64,000 nucleotides of DNA from Streptomyces sp. NK08204 (GCF_020400585.1 NZ_JAINVF010000013.1:62001-126000), one strand, 5' to 3'. Shown: positions 42,882 to 52,362, counted from the first letter of the stretch. Notes: generated by a model not told the origin, from the sequence alone. A program made the numbers and translations.

Positions 42882-43672
42882 CCCGCCCCGAGATCCGCGT
42901 CCGGGACCTGCACAAGTCCTTCGGCGACAACCAGGTCCTCAAGGGCATCGACCTGGAGATCGGCCAGGGCGAGGTCGTCTGCGTGATCGGCCCCTCCGGC
43001 TCCGGCAAGTCGACGCTGCTGCGCTGCGTCAACCTGCTGGAGGAGCCCACCAAGGGCCAGGTCTTCGTCGGCGGCACCGAGGTCACCGACCCGGACGTCG
43101 ACATCGACGCCGTCCGCCGCCGTATCGGCATGGTCTTCCAGCAGTTCAACCTCTTCCCGCATCTGAACGTCACCGAGAACCTCACGCTGCCCCAGCGCCG
43201 GGTCCTCGGGCGGGACAGGGCGACCGCCGCGAGGACCGCCGCCGAGAACCTGGCCCGGGTCGGCCTGACCGAGAAGGCCGAGGCCTACCCCTCCTCCCTC
43301 TCCGGTGGCCAGCAGCAGCGCGTCGCCATCGCCCGCGCCCTCGCCATGGGGCCCGAGGTGATGCTCTTCGACGAGCCGACCTCCGCGCTCGACCCCGAAC
43401 TCGTCGGGGACGTCCTCGCCGTGATGCGCATGCTCGCGGACGAGGGCATGACCATGATGGTCGTCACCCACGAGATGACCTTCGCCCGCGAGGTCGCCGA
43501 CCGGGTCGTCTTCATGGACGGCGGCGTGATCGTCGAGGACGGCAGCCCCCAGCAGGTCATCGGCAACCCGAGCCACGAGCGCACCCGGCACTTCCTCTCC
43601 CGCCTGCTCGACCCGGCGATGGCCGAGGTGGAGGAGGAGACCTCGGACCAGGTGGGAAAGACCGAGGCGTAA
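42878..43672 (+). CDS. Amino-acid ABC transporter ATP-binding protein
   Basis: 264 residues, GTG start overlapping the permease stop. Walker A GPSGSGKST, Q-loop MVFQQFNLFPHLNV, signature LSGGQQQRVAIARALA, Walker B VMLFDEPTSALDPE, and the switch His in VVTHEMTFAREVADRV are all present. It matches the GlnQ/HisP class that energises polar amino-acid import from the cytoplasmic side. The C-terminal tail (EVEEETSDQVGKTEA) is acidic and probably disordered. Confidence 0.95.
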   Translation: MTRPEIRVRDLHKSFGDNQVLKGIDLEIGQGEVVCVIGPSGSGKSTLLRCVNLLEEPTKGQVFVGGTEVTDPDVDIDAVRRRIGMVFQQFNLFPHLNVTENLTLPQRRVLGRDRATAARTAAENLARVGLTEKAEAYPSSLSGGQQQRVAIARALAMGPEVMLFDEPTSALDPELVGDVLAVMRMLADEGMTMMVVTHEMTFAREVADRVVFMDGGVIVEDGSPQQVIGNPSHERTRHFLSRLLDPAMAEVEEETSDQVGKTEA

Positions 43673-43714
43673 CTCACTCACCAGGCACCGGCCCGGCTCA
43701 CTAAGGTGCCGTAC

Positions 43715-44806
43715 ATGAGCGAACGCGCGGTGCTGCACGTGAAGGGCCGGGTCCTGGTGGGACCCGAAGACGTCCGTGACGAGCTGTGGGTGGTGGGGGG
43801 ACGCGTCTGCTACGACCGTCCCGCCGGCGCCCGCGACATCACGACCGTCGAGGGCTGGGCGCTGCCCGGCCTGGTGGACGCGCACTGCCACGTGGGCCTG
43901 GGAGCGGAGGGACCGGTCGACGCGGAGGCCGCCGAGAAGCAGGCGCTGACCGACCGGGAGACCGGCACCCTGCTCATCCGGGACGCGGGCTCGCCCTCCG
44001 ACACCCGCTGGATCGACGACCGCGACGACCTCCCGAAGATCATCCGGGCCGGCCGGCACATCGCCCGCACCCGCCGCTACATCCGCAACTACGCGTGGGA
44101 GGTCGAGCCGGACGAACTCGTCGCGTACGTCGCCCAGGAGGCCCGGCGCGGCGACGGCTGGGTCAAGCTGGTCGGCGACTGGATCGACCGCGACCTCGGC
44201 GACCTCGCCGCCTGCTGGCCCCACGAGGCGGCCAAGGCCGCCATCGCCGAGGCCCACCGGCTCGGCGCCCGCGTCACCGCACACTGTTTCGCGACGGACT
44301 CCCTGCGCGACCTGGTCGAGGCGGGCATCGACTGCATCGAGCACGCGACCGGCCTCACCGAGGACCTGATCCCGCTCTTCGCCGAGCGCGGGGTCGCGAT
44401 CGTCCCGACGCTCGTCAACATCGCCACCTTCCCGACGCTCGCGGCCGGCGGCGAGAACCGCTACCCGCGCTGGTCGGCGCACATGCGGCGGCTGCACGAG
44501 CGGCGTTACGACACCGTGCGCGGTGCCTACGACGCCGGGATCCCGGTGTACGTCGGCACGGACGCGGGCGGCTCGCTGGCGCACGGCCTGGTCGCGGCCG
44601 AGGTCGCCGAACTGGTCGCCGCGGGCATACCGTCCGTCGACGCGGTGTCCGCGACGAGCTGGGGCGCCCGCGCCTGGCTGGGCCGCCCCGGCCTGGAGGA
44701 GGGCGCACCGGCCGACCTCGTGGTCTACGAGGGCGATCCGCGGCAGGACGTACGGGTGCTGGCGGCTCCGCGCCGGGTCGTGCTCAACGGGGTCGTGGTC
44801 GAGTAG
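43715..44806 (+). CDS. Amidohydrolase family protein
   Basis: 363 residues. Metal-binding amidohydrolase (TIM-barrel) signatures are visible: GLVDAHCHVGLG (HxH strand 1), the second His region VTAHCFATDSLRDL, and IEHATGLTEDLI, with a final Asp in VYVGTDAGGSLAHG. These resemble imidazolonepropionase/prolidase-like enzymes that hydrolyse C-N bonds of cyclic or N-acyl substrates. Start ATG 43715 with AAGG upstream; an in-frame GTG at 43706 is possible. It lies 42 nt after the transporter ATPase and may process the imported solute. The substrate is unknown. Confidence 0.85.
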   Translation: MSERAVLHVKGRVLVGPEDVRDELWVVGGRVCYDRPAGARDITTVEGWALPGLVDAHCHVGLGAEGPVDAEAAEKQALTDRETGTLLIRDAGSPSDTRWIDDRDDLPKIIRAGRHIARTRRYIRNYAWEVEPDELVAYVAQEARRGDGWVKLVGDWIDRDLGDLAACWPHEAAKAAIAEAHRLGARVTAHCFATDSLRDLVEAGIDCIEHATGLTEDLIPLFAERGVAIVPTLVNIATFPTLAAGGENRYPRWSAHMRRLHERRYDTVRGAYDAGIPVYVGTDAGGSLAHGLVAAEVAELVAAGIPSVDAVSATSWGARAWLGRPGLEEGAPADLVVYEGDPRQDVRVLAAPRRVVLNGVVVE

Positions 44807-44949
44807 GGGAACACCAGTACCCGGCGATTCGAAGAGGCGTGCGGAATGTCCACGTTCGAGTGAAGTAACCCAGGATCGCTGACCGTTCACCCACAGTGCG
44901 TACATGGTTGACGGGTCCCAAGCACGTTCCGTCTGGGGGTCCCACCACC

Positions 44950-45858
44950 TTGAACACCGACAACTTCCGCATGCCCGCGCGCCGTCTCGCCACCGTCGCG
45001 ACGGTCACCGCCCTGGCCGCCGGTCCCGCGGTCCTGGGCGCGGGCGCCGCACACGCGACCACCGACCACGGTCGCGCCTCCGCCGTCGTCCTGCGCACCG
45101 GTCTCGACGTGTCCCTGCTCAACAAGACCGTGGACGTCCCGCTCGCGGTCTCCCTCAACGAGGTCCGGGCACCGCAGAGCGCGAACCGGACGGCCCTGTC
45201 CGCCCGCCTCGACGGCGTCGACGGCGGCAAACCCTTCACCGTGCTCGGCGCGGACGTCGCCAGCGCCAGGGCCACGGTCACGGACCGGCGCGCCGAGGGC
45301 TCGGTCCGGCTCCTCCACGCCAGGCTGCACGTGCCCGGCCTGCCCCTGCTGTCCCTGATCGAGGCCGACGCGGTCACCGCCCGCGCGACCTGCGAGGTCG
45401 GCAAGCGGCCCGTCGCCTCCGCCGACGTCCTCGGCGCCGTCACGGTCCTCGGCAAGCGCATCACACTGACCGCCGGCGGCCCGACCGAGGTGAAGGTGCC
45501 CGGCGTCGGCGAGGTCCGCCTCGACCTCGCCCAGCGCCGCACCGCGACCTTCACGGCAGCGGCCACCGCCCTCGAACTCAAGGTCTCCGTCAACCCGTTG
45601 AAGCTGAACGTCGCCGACGTGGAGGGCACGGTCACCCTGGCCAGGGCGACCTGCGAGACACCGGCGGCCCCGCCCACCGGGCACCCCGTGCCGAGCCACG
45701 ACCCGGCGGCCGACGTCCGCCCCCAGGGTGCTCCCGCCCAGGCGGACCTGGCGGAGACGGGCGGCAGCCCGGCGACCCCGTACATCGCCGGCGGCGCGGT
45801 GGCACTGCTGCTGGTGGGCGGGGGAGTGACGGCACTGGCCCGCCGCAGGAAGGGCTGA
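44950..45858 (+). CDS. LAETG-anchored surface protein (SCO1860-like)
   Basis: About 302 residues. A signal peptide (MPARRLATVATVTALAAGPA, then VLGAGAAHA) is followed by a repetitive beta-rich ectodomain and a Pro-rich region. The C-terminus carries a sorting signal: LAETGGS, a hydrophobic helix (YIAGGAVALLLVGGGVTAL), and a basic tail (ARRRKG). LAxTG is the motif of Streptomyces class-E sortases, so the protein is probably linked to the cell wall. Start is uncertain: TTG 44950 gives a normal signal-peptide length, while GTG 44896 and ATG 44971 are alternatives. Function unknown. Confidence 0.85.
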   Translation: MNTDNFRMPARRLATVATVTALAAGPAVLGAGAAHATTDHGRASAVVLRTGLDVSLLNKTVDVPLAVSLNEVRAPQSANRTALSARLDGVDGGKPFTVLGADVASARATVTDRRAEGSVRLLHARLHVPGLPLLSLIEADAVTARATCEVGKRPVASADVLGAVTVLGKRITLTAGGPTEVKVPGVGEVRLDLAQRRTATFTAAATALELKVSVNPLKLNVADVEGTVTLARATCETPAAPPTGHPVPSHDPAADVRPQGAPAQADLAETGGSPATPYIAGGAVALLLVGGGVTALARRRKG

Positions 45859-45884
45859 CAGAGCCCCCGGAACTCCCGGCGGGG

Positions 45885-46931
45885 TCAGCCCAGTGCCCGC
45901 TCCAGCTCCGCCAGGAATCCGTTCACCGTGGCCCTGTCGCGTACGGCCACGCGCACCCAGTCCTCGTCCAGCCCGGGGAACGTGTCCCCCCGCCGGACCG
46001 CATAGCCCAGCTCGCGCAGCCGGTGCCGTACCCCGGCGGCCCCGGGCATACGGACGAGGACGAACGGCCCCTCCGCCGGACCGGCCACCCGCACACCCCG
46101 GTCGGCGAACGCGGACAGCCCCGCCACCAGGTGACCCCGGTCCGAGGCGATCCGGTGCGCCGCGTGCGCCGCCTCCGCGAGCGCCCGCGGCGCCACGCAC
46201 GCCTCCGCCGCGGCCAGCGCCGGCGTGGACACCGGCCACAACGGCTGGGCCCGCTCCAGTCCGACGATGGTGTCCGGTGCGGCCAGGACGTAGCCGATGC
46301 GCAGCCCGGCCAGACCCCAGGTCTTGGTCAGGCTGCGCAGCACGACCAGGCCGGGCACGTCCGTCCGCCCGGCCAGCGCCTCCCGCTCGCCCGGCACCGC
46401 GTCCATGAACGCCTCGTCGACCACCAGCGTCCGCCCCGGACGGGCGAGTGCGGCGATCACCCCGGCCGGATGCAGCACCGAGGTCGGGTTCGTCGGGTTG
46501 CCGATCACCACCAGATCGGCGTCCTTCGGAACGGCCGCCGGATCCAGCCGGAAGCCGTCCTCCTCCCGCAGCAGCACCCGCTGCACGGTGTGCCCCGCGT
46601 CCCGCAACGCCGCCTCCGGCTCGGTGAACTGCGGGTGCACCACAACCGGCTGACGCACCTTCAGGGCGCGGGCGAGCAGGACGAACGCCTCCGCCGCGCC
46701 CGCCGTCAGCAGCACTCGCTCCACCGGCAGCCCGTGCCGCGCCGCCACCGCCGCCCGCGCGGCCCGCCCGTCCGGGTAGGCCGCGAGGGACGACAGCGAG
46801 GTGCTGATCTCCTCCCGCAGCCACCGCGGGGGCGTGTCCGCGCGGACGTTGACGGCGAGGTCGACCAGCGCCGCCCCGCCGTCGCGGACCTCCACGTCCC
46901 CGTGGTGCCGCAGATCGTGCTCAGTGGGCAT
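45885..46931 (-). CDS. cobC: CobC-like PLP aminotransferase/decarboxylase
   Basis: About 348 residues, fold-type I PLP enzyme of the histidinol-phosphate aminotransferase/CobD group. The Schiff-base Lys is in RSLTKTWGLAGLRIGYVLA, and the Asn of GNPTNPTSVLHP and the Asp of LVVDEAFMD bind the cofactor. In actinobacteria this protein in a cob cluster (Rv2231c type) is thought to supply the aminopropanol arm, as L-threonine-phosphate decarboxylase-like enzymes do. ATG 46931 is chosen; GTG 46943 is also possible. Either overlaps the cbiX 3' end. Confidence 0.85.
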   Translation of the reverse strand: MPTEHDLRHHGDVEVRDGGAALVDLAVNVRADTPPRWLREEISTSLSSLAAYPDGRAARAAVAARHGLPVERVLLTAGAAEAFVLLARALKVRQPVVVHPQFTEPEAALRDAGHTVQRVLLREEDGFRLDPAAVPKDADLVVIGNPTNPTSVLHPAGVIAALARPGRTLVVDEAFMDAVPGEREALAGRTDVPGLVVLRSLTKTWGLAGLRIGYVLAAPDTIVGLERAQPLWPVSTPALAAAEACVAPRALAEAAHAAHRIASDRGHLVAGLSAFADRGVRVAGPAEGPFVLVRMPGAAGVRHRLRELGYAVRRGDTFPGLDEDWVRVAVRDRATVNGFLAELERALG

Positions 46932-47841
46932 GGGAGTGCCCACCGTGGTGGTGATGGTGGTGGTGGCCGTCGTCGTCCGGGTGGAAGTGCGGCTGCTGCG
47001 GCAGCCCCACCTTGTCCGCGAAGCCCGGCAGCGCGATCCGGTAGACGCACGAGTCGCAGTTCATGCGCAGATCGCCCTTGACGGCCTCCTCGTACCGCTC
47101 CATCACCAGGTCCAGCAGCTCCGGCTCGGGCCCGATGACGTCCGCCGAGCGCACCTCGACCTCCGGACGGGCCGCCGCCCAGTCTTCCGTCTGCTGCCGC
47201 ACCCGGTCCGGCAGAATGCCGGTGAACAGGAAGTACGGCAGGACGACGATCCGCTTGGCACCCAGCTTCGCGCACCGGTCCAGGCCGCTCGGTACGTCCG
47301 GCGCCGCCAGAGACACGAACGCCGTCTCCACGCCGGCGTACCCGCGGCCCTCCCACAGCAGCCGCGCCGCCTTGTACACCTCGGCGTTGGCGTCCGGGTC
47401 GGTGGAGCCCCGCCCGACGAGCAGCACCGTGACATCGGCCCGGTCCGCGGGCGTCCGGGGACCGCCGCCGAGCGCCTCGTCCAGCCGCCGCTCCAGCACA
47501 CTCAGCAGCGCCGGATGCGGGCCGAGCGGGCGGCCGTAGCTGTACGAGATGCCCGGGTGCCGTTCCTTCTCGCGGGCCAGCGCGGCGGGGATGTCCCCCT
47601 TGGCGTGCCCGGCGGACACCAGCATCAGCGGCACCGCGGCGAACCGCCGTACGCCCCGCTCGACCAGCTCGGTGACGGCCTCGCCCAGCGGCGGCGGGGA
47701 CAGCTCGATGAAGCCGCCCGCGACCGGCAGTTCGGGGTGGCGGCGGCCCAGCTCCCGGACGAAGTCGCGGAAGGCCTCGGCTCCTGCCTCGTCCCGGGTG
47801 CCGTGGCCGGCGATGAGCAGGGCGGGCGGCGGGGTGGTCAC
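46921..47841 (-). CDS. cbiX: Sirohydrochlorin cobaltochelatase CbiX-like, His-rich tail
   Basis: 306 residues with two CbiX-type half-domains: LLIAGHGTRDEAGAEAFRDF at the start and VLLVGRGSTDPDANAEVYKA in the middle. His residues in the first (GHG) and in SAGHAKGD are expected metal ligands. The C-terminus is extremely His-rich (HFHPDDDGHHHHHHHGGHSH), suited to Co2+ or Ni2+ binding. It inserts cobalt into sirohydrochlorin (early-insertion route) or iron for siroheme. GTG start at 47841 with GAGGAG; the start overlaps the cobH stop (GTGA). Confidence 0.88.
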   Translation of the reverse strand: MTTPPPALLIAGHGTRDEAGAEAFRDFVRELGRRHPELPVAGGFIELSPPPLGEAVTELVERGVRRFAAVPLMLVSAGHAKGDIPAALAREKERHPGISYSYGRPLGPHPALLSVLERRLDEALGGGPRTPADRADVTVLLVGRGSTDPDANAEVYKAARLLWEGRGYAGVETAFVSLAAPDVPSGLDRCAKLGAKRIVVLPYFLFTGILPDRVRQQTEDWAAARPEVEVRSADVIGPEPELLDLVMERYEEAVKGDLRMNCDSCVYRIALPGFADKVGLPQQPHFHPDDDGHHHHHHHGGHSHAH

Positions 47842-48437
47842 GATGTCTCCTCGAACGGTGAAACGGGGTGGTACAGCAGGGCGTTGAGCGCGGCGGCGGC
47901 GACCGCCGAGCCGCCCTTCTCGGACACGTTGCTCACGGCGGGCAGCCCGCTCGTCCGCAACGCGGCCTTGGACTCGGTGGCACCGACGAAGCCGACGGGC
48001 AGGCCGATCACGAGCGCCGGGGAGGCGTCCAGGACGAGCAGCTCCTCCAGGGCGGTCGGCGCACAGCCGATCACCCACAGGGCGCCCGGCCCGACCTGCT
48101 CGTAGGCGAGCCGGACGGCATGGGCCGAACGGGTCAGCCCCGGACCGGACCTGGCGTCCGCCAGACGGCAGACCGTCTCGCGCCGGGTGATCCCGGCGGC
48201 CACCATCTCGACGTCCACGACGACGGGCGCCCCGGCGTGCAGCGCGGCGTGCGCCTTCACCAGATCACCCTCGTCCATGACGAGATCGGAGGCGTACTCC
48301 AGGTCGGCGGCGGAGTGGATGACCCGCTCCGTCACCGCCCGGGTCAGCGGCGGCAGATGCGAGGTGTCCAGGCGGGCGCGCAGCCGCCGGAAGGACTCCT
48401 CCTCGATGGGATGGACCACACGGGTCACACTGCTCAC
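47838..48437 (-). CDS. cobH: Precorrin-8X methylmutase
   Basis: 199 residues. CobH/CbiC catalyses the 1,5-methyl shift from C-11 to C-12 that produces hydrogenobyrinate or cobyrinate. Family signatures are HPIEEESFRRLRARLD, the catalytic-His region ERVIHSAADLEYASDLV, and LPVGFVGATESKAALR. GTG start at 48437 with GGAGGAGG upstream overlaps the end of cobJ by 4 nt. The short length is normal. Confidence 0.95.
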   Translation of the reverse strand: MSSVTRVVHPIEEESFRRLRARLDTSHLPPLTRAVTERVIHSAADLEYASDLVMDEGDLVKAHAALHAGAPVVVDVEMVAAGITRRETVCRLADARSGPGLTRSAHAVRLAYEQVGPGALWVIGCAPTALEELLVLDASPALVIGLPVGFVGATESKAALRTSGLPAVSNVSEKGGSAVAAAALNALLYHPVSPFEETS

Positions 48438-50149
48438 TGGGCGCCCTCCTCCGTGCTCACCTGCGTGCTCTCCTGCCAGCGGTAGCCGCGCGGGGTCACC
48501 ATGCGGCCCGCGATGTTCCGGGTCGCCGTGTTGCCCACGGTGACGACCGTCATCATGTCGACCGACGCCGGATCCAGCGTGCCGAGCGTGGTCACCCGGC
48601 TCGACTCGTCCGGCCGTGAGGCGTTGCGGACGACACCCACGGGCGTCGTCGGCTCCCGGTGCCCGGCGAGGATGCCGAGCGCCTTGGGCAGCTGCCAGTC
48701 GCGGCCCCGGGAGCGCGGGTTGTAGAACGTCACGACGAGGTCCGCCTCGGCCGCCGCGCGCACCCGCCGCTCGATGACCTCCCACGGCGTGTGCAGATCG
48801 GACAGGCTGATGGACACATGGTCGTGGCCCAGCGGCGCACCCAGGATCGCCCCGGCGGCCAGCGCGGCCGTGACCCCGGGCACCCCGACCACATCGATGT
48901 CGTCGGAGGCCTCGGCGAGCGCGGGGGAGGCCATGGCGTACACGCCCGCGTCCCCACTGCCGATCAGCGCCACCGCGTGCCCCTTGCGGGCCTCGGCGAC
49001 CGCCGTACGGGCCCGCTCCTCCTCCGCGCCCAGACCCGACTCCAGCACCCGGGTGCCCGGCCGCAGCAGATCGCGGATCTGGTCGACGTACTGGTCGAGC
49101 CCCACCAGCACGGAGGCCCGCCGCAGCTCGGCCGCCGCACGCGGGGTGAGCAGATCCCGGGCACCCGGCCCGAGGCCGACCACCGCGAGCCGTCCGCGCC
49201 CCGGCCGCCGGACGACCGCACAGGTCGCCATCGCGGGCTGCCCGTCCGCACGCTCCGACTTCCGCTTGGGAACGAGGAGTTCACCACCGCCCACCAGAGC
49301 GGCGGCCTCGGCCACCGACGGGGTCCCGACCGCCGCGAGCGGCGCGTGCGAGGGGTTCGGCACCGACACGGCCGCCAGCTCCTCGGCGGAGTACGTCACC
49401 AGGGGCACCCCCAGCCGCTCTGCGGCGGCCACGATGCCCGGCTCCTGCGCCTTGGCGTCCACGGTGGCGAGTTCGGCCACGGACTTCGGCGACAGGCCCG
49501 CCTCGCGCAGCGCGTCCCCGACCAGCCCCAGCACCTCGTCCACCGGCGCGCCCCTGGAGGCGCCGACGCCGACCACCAGGGACGGCGGGCGCAGCAGCAC
49601 CTCGCGCTCGCCCGGCGCGACGTCCCGGTCGGTCAGCCGGATCGTGTACGACCCCTGCGCGGACGTCGGCAGCGGCGGCAGCGGCCACGCCGTCTCCACC
49701 TCCAGGGCGACCGGTTCGCCGTCCAGCAGGGCCCGCGAGACCGCCGCGACCGAGCCTTCGAAGGGGAGACCGAGCGTGTCCAGACCGGGCAGCCCGACGG
49801 CGTCCGTCGCCGTCGTCACCACGGGCCCGGCGCCCAGCACCGCACCCACCTCGCGGGCGAGTTCGTTGGCGCCGCCGCCGTGCCCGCCGATCAGCGACAC
49901 CGCGAACCGGCCGCCCTCGTCCACGCACACCACACCGGGGTCGGCGGCCTTGTCACCGAGCAGCGGGGCGAGCAGCCGGACCACCGCGCCCGTGGCGAGG
50001 AAGCACACCAGCTGCTCGCACTCCGCGAACGCGGCCCGCACGGCTTCGCCGACGGGCCCGTCGTACACCCGCGTACGCTCCGGCCACGCCGCGGCCAGCC
50101 GGTCGCGCGCCGCCGCCCCCGCCGCGGTGGCGGAAATGAGGCCGATCAC
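48434..50149 (-). CDS. cobJ: CbiG-CobJ fusion: cobalt-precorrin-5A hydrolase / precorrin-3B C17-methyltransferase
   Basis: 571 residues. Residues 1 to about 310 are CbiG-like (CFLATGAVVRLLAPLLGDKA, GGHGGGANELAREV, VVGVGASRGAPVDEVL), removing the C-20 fragment as acetaldehyde in the cobalt-early pathway. Residues about 330-571 are an SAM-dependent C17-methyltransferase (LAVVGLGPGARDLLTPRAA, GSGDAGVYAMASP, VTFYNPRSRGRDWQ), which contracts the ring. The fusion is common in actinobacteria. ATG start overlaps the cobL stop by 4 nt. Confidence 0.93.
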   Translation of the reverse strand: MIGLISATAAGAAARDRLAAAWPERTRVYDGPVGEAVRAAFAECEQLVCFLATGAVVRLLAPLLGDKAADPGVVCVDEGGRFAVSLIGGHGGGANELAREVGAVLGAGPVVTTATDAVGLPGLDTLGLPFEGSVAAVSRALLDGEPVALEVETAWPLPPLPTSAQGSYTIRLTDRDVAPGEREVLLRPPSLVVGVGASRGAPVDEVLGLVGDALREAGLSPKSVAELATVDAKAQEPGIVAAAERLGVPLVTYSAEELAAVSVPNPSHAPLAAVGTPSVAEAAALVGGGELLVPKRKSERADGQPAMATCAVVRRPGRGRLAVVGLGPGARDLLTPRAAAELRRASVLVGLDQYVDQIRDLLRPGTRVLESGLGAEEERARTAVAEARKGHAVALIGSGDAGVYAMASPALAEASDDIDVVGVPGVTAALAAGAILGAPLGHDHVSISLSDLHTPWEVIERRVRAAAEADLVVTFYNPRSRGRDWQLPKALGILAGHREPTTPVGVVRNASRPDESSRVTTLGTLDPASVDMMTVVTVGNTATRNIAGRMVTPRGYRWQESTQVSTEEGAQ

Positions 50150-51393
50150 TCGGAAACTCCTTCACTCGACGCCGTGGGTCTGACGCCCCACAGCAGGAAC
50201 ACGGGATTGGTCGCCGCGAGCCGGGTGACATCCCCCGGCAGCGGCGCCAGCCGCGACGACTGGAGCAGCACTCCGTCGCAGCGGAAACCGGCACCGGTCA
50301 GCGCCTCGCGCGCCGCCGGCACCCGGTCGAGCGCGGCCATCGCCACGACCACGCTCCGCCGCGCCCGCCGCGCGCACGCGGCGACGATGGCGGGCAGCTC
50401 GCGCCCCCCGCCGCCGACGAACACGGCGTCGGGGTCGTCGTGCGGACCGGACAGCCCGGCCAGCGCCTTCGGCGCGGCACCGTGCAGCACCCGCACGTCC
50501 ACGCCGTGGGCGCGCGCGTTCGCCCGGATCCGCTCGACGCCGTCCGGGGCCTTCTCGACGGCGACGACGGCCGCGCCGAGCCGCGCGCACTCCACGGCCA
50601 CCGAGCCCGAGCCCGCGCCGACGTCCCACACCAGGTCGCCCGGGCGCGGCCCGAGCCGGGCCAGGGCGAGGGCCCGCACCTCGAACTTGGTGATCATCGA
50701 GTCCCGGTGGGCGAACCCGCTCTCGTCCAGCGCCCATCGCCCGGGGTGCGCCGGCAGGCCCGCGACCGTGCGCACGGCACCGAGCGCCCGGTCCTCGTCC
50801 AGGCACAGTACGACGCTGACCGCCGTACCCCAGTCCCGGGCCGCGGCCTCGGCGGGCGTCACGCGCTCCACGCGCTCGCGCTCCGGATCGCCGAGCGCGC
50901 TCGCCACGACGAGGACCCGGTCGTGGCCGGCGAGCGCGGCACCCAGTTCGGCGGGCCCGGACCCGGGCCCGGTCAGCACGGCGACCTTGGGCCGCGCCCG
51001 GCAGACGTTGACGGCCGTGCGCAGGTCCCGGCCGTGCGCACTGACCACGGTCGCGTCGTCCCAGGGCAGCCCGAGCCGGGCGAACGCCGTCGCCACCGAG
51101 GACACCCCGGGCCGCACGTCCAGCCGTCCGGCCCCGAACCGCTCGGCCAGCACCCGCACGATCCCGAAGAACCCGGGGTCGCCCGAGGCGAGCACCACCA
51201 CGGGCAGGTCCTTGCCCATGTACTCCGCGACCACGTCCAGCGCGGGCGCCAGCGGTCCGAGCACGACCCGCTCCACGCCCTCCGGCAGCCCCGCCGCCTC
51301 CAGGTGCCGCCGCCCGCCGACGACCAGCGCGGCGCCGGCGAGCACGTCCTGCGGCACCGGCCCGCCCGTGCCCGTACCCACCACGGTGATCAT
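50146..51393 (-). CDS. cobL: Precorrin-6Y C5,15-methyltransferase (decarboxylating)
   Basis: 415 residues. The N-terminal CbiE half (MITVVGTGTGGPVPQDVLAG, LASGDPGFFGIVRVL) and the C-terminal CbiT half (FAHRDSMITKFEVRALALAR, VWDVGAGSGSVAVECARL) are fused. Together they methylate C-5 and C-15 and decarboxylate the C-12 side chain. ATG 51393 is chosen because homology begins there. It overlaps cobM (upstream) and cobJ (downstream) by 4 nt. Confidence 0.95.
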   Translation of the reverse strand: MITVVGTGTGGPVPQDVLAGAALVVGGRRHLEAAGLPEGVERVVLGPLAPALDVVAEYMGKDLPVVVLASGDPGFFGIVRVLAERFGAGRLDVRPGVSSVATAFARLGLPWDDATVVSAHGRDLRTAVNVCRARPKVAVLTGPGSGPAELGAALAGHDRVLVVASALGDPERERVERVTPAEAAARDWGTAVSVVLCLDEDRALGAVRTVAGLPAHPGRWALDESGFAHRDSMITKFEVRALALARLGPRPGDLVWDVGAGSGSVAVECARLGAAVVAVEKAPDGVERIRANARAHGVDVRVLHGAAPKALAGLSGPHDDPDAVFVGGGGRELPAIVAACARRARRSVVVAMAALDRVPAAREALTGAGFRCDGVLLQSSRLAPLPGDVTRLAATNPVFLLWGVRPTASSEGVSE

Positions 51394-52208
51394 GTGCTCG
51401 CGCCCCGCTCGCGCAGCGCCCTGCGCGCCTCGGGGTCCGCCTTGCGGAAGCCGTGGAAGTGACCCGGGTGGTACAGGTGCGATCGTGTCCCGTGGGCGTC
51501 CAGGGCCGGGCCGACCAGGAACAGCGTGTGCTTCCAGAGCTTGTGCTCCTTGACCGTCTCCTCCAGCGTGCCGATCGTGCACTTCACGATCAGCTCCTCC
51601 GGCCAGGTCGCCTGGTAGGCGACGACCACCGCAGTGGTCTCCGGGTAGCCGCCCTCCAGCAGCTCCCGCACCAGCTGGCCGCTGCGCGCCGCCGACAGGA
51701 AGATCGCCATGGTGGTGCCGTGCCGGGCGAACTCGCGTACTTCCTCGCCCGGCGGCATCGGCGTCTTGCCGCCGCCCAGCCGGGTCAGCACCACGGACTG
51801 CGCGACCTCGGGAATGGTCAGCTCACGCCGGGCGAGCGCGGCGACCGCCGAGAAGGACGACACGCCCGGTACGACCTCGGTGGCGATCCCGATCTCCGCG
51901 CACCGGTCGAGCTGCTCCTGCGTGCCGCCCCACAGCGCCGGGTCGCCGGAGTGGATGCGGGCGACCTTCAGGCCCTCGGCGTGGGCGCGCCGGTAGACGG
52001 CGACGACGTCCTCCAGGGACATGGCCGCCGAGTCCAGGATCTCCGCGTCCTCGCGGGCGTGTTCGAGGACCTCCGCCTGGACCAGGCTGGCCGCCCAGAT
52101 CACCACGTCCGCCTCCGTGATCGCGCGCGCGGCGCGGAACGTCAGCAGGTCCGCGGCGCCGGGGCCGGCGCCGACGAACGTCACCTTGCCGGTGGGGGCA
52201 TCGGCCAT
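51390..52208 (-). CDS. cobM: Precorrin-4 C11-methyltransferase
   Basis: 272 residues, SAM-dependent tetrapyrrole methylase fold. Start motif GKVTFVGAGPGAADLLTFRA, followed by RIHSGDPALWGGTQEQLDRC and VVPGVSSFSAVAALARRELT, identifies CobM/CbiF, which methylates C-11. It is the first gene of this minus-strand block (cobM-cobL-cobJ-cobH-cbiX-cobC). Its promoter must lie in the 154-nt gap shared with the divergent ZIP transporter. No cobalamin riboswitch core was recognised there. Confidence 0.95.
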   Translation of the reverse strand: MADAPTGKVTFVGAGPGAADLLTFRAARAITEADVVIWAASLVQAEVLEHAREDAEILDSAAMSLEDVVAVYRRAHAEGLKVARIHSGDPALWGGTQEQLDRCAEIGIATEVVPGVSSFSAVAALARRELTIPEVAQSVVLTRLGGGKTPMPPGEEVREFARHGTTMAIFLSAARSGQLVRELLEGGYPETTAVVVAYQATWPEELIVKCTIGTLEETVKEHKLWKHTLFLVGPALDAHGTRSHLYHPGHFHGFRKADPEARRALRERGAST

Positions 52209-52362
52209 GGGAAGTGGTCCTCTCGTGCGGGGCGTCGAATGTGACTCGACTGGGGAACAGGAGATCGGCGGAACAGGGGGAACAGGCGGAACGTCAGGGT
52301 CTGGGCGGACGGCGACGGCGTCCGATGTGCGCACAGCCGCCTCCATCGGATAGCAAGGGCCT

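Noticed and set aside
48659..51553. A 964-codon open frame antisense to cobJ-cobL
   Set aside because: It spans two genes, has no recognisable domain, and becomes Ser/Thr/Pro/Arg low-complexity at its end. It is a by-product of GC-rich codons.
52209..52362. Possible cobalamin riboswitch ahead of cobM or the ZIP gene
   Set aside because: The conserved B12-box and the surrounding helices could not be found by eye. The interval contains only short ggaacag-like repeats.
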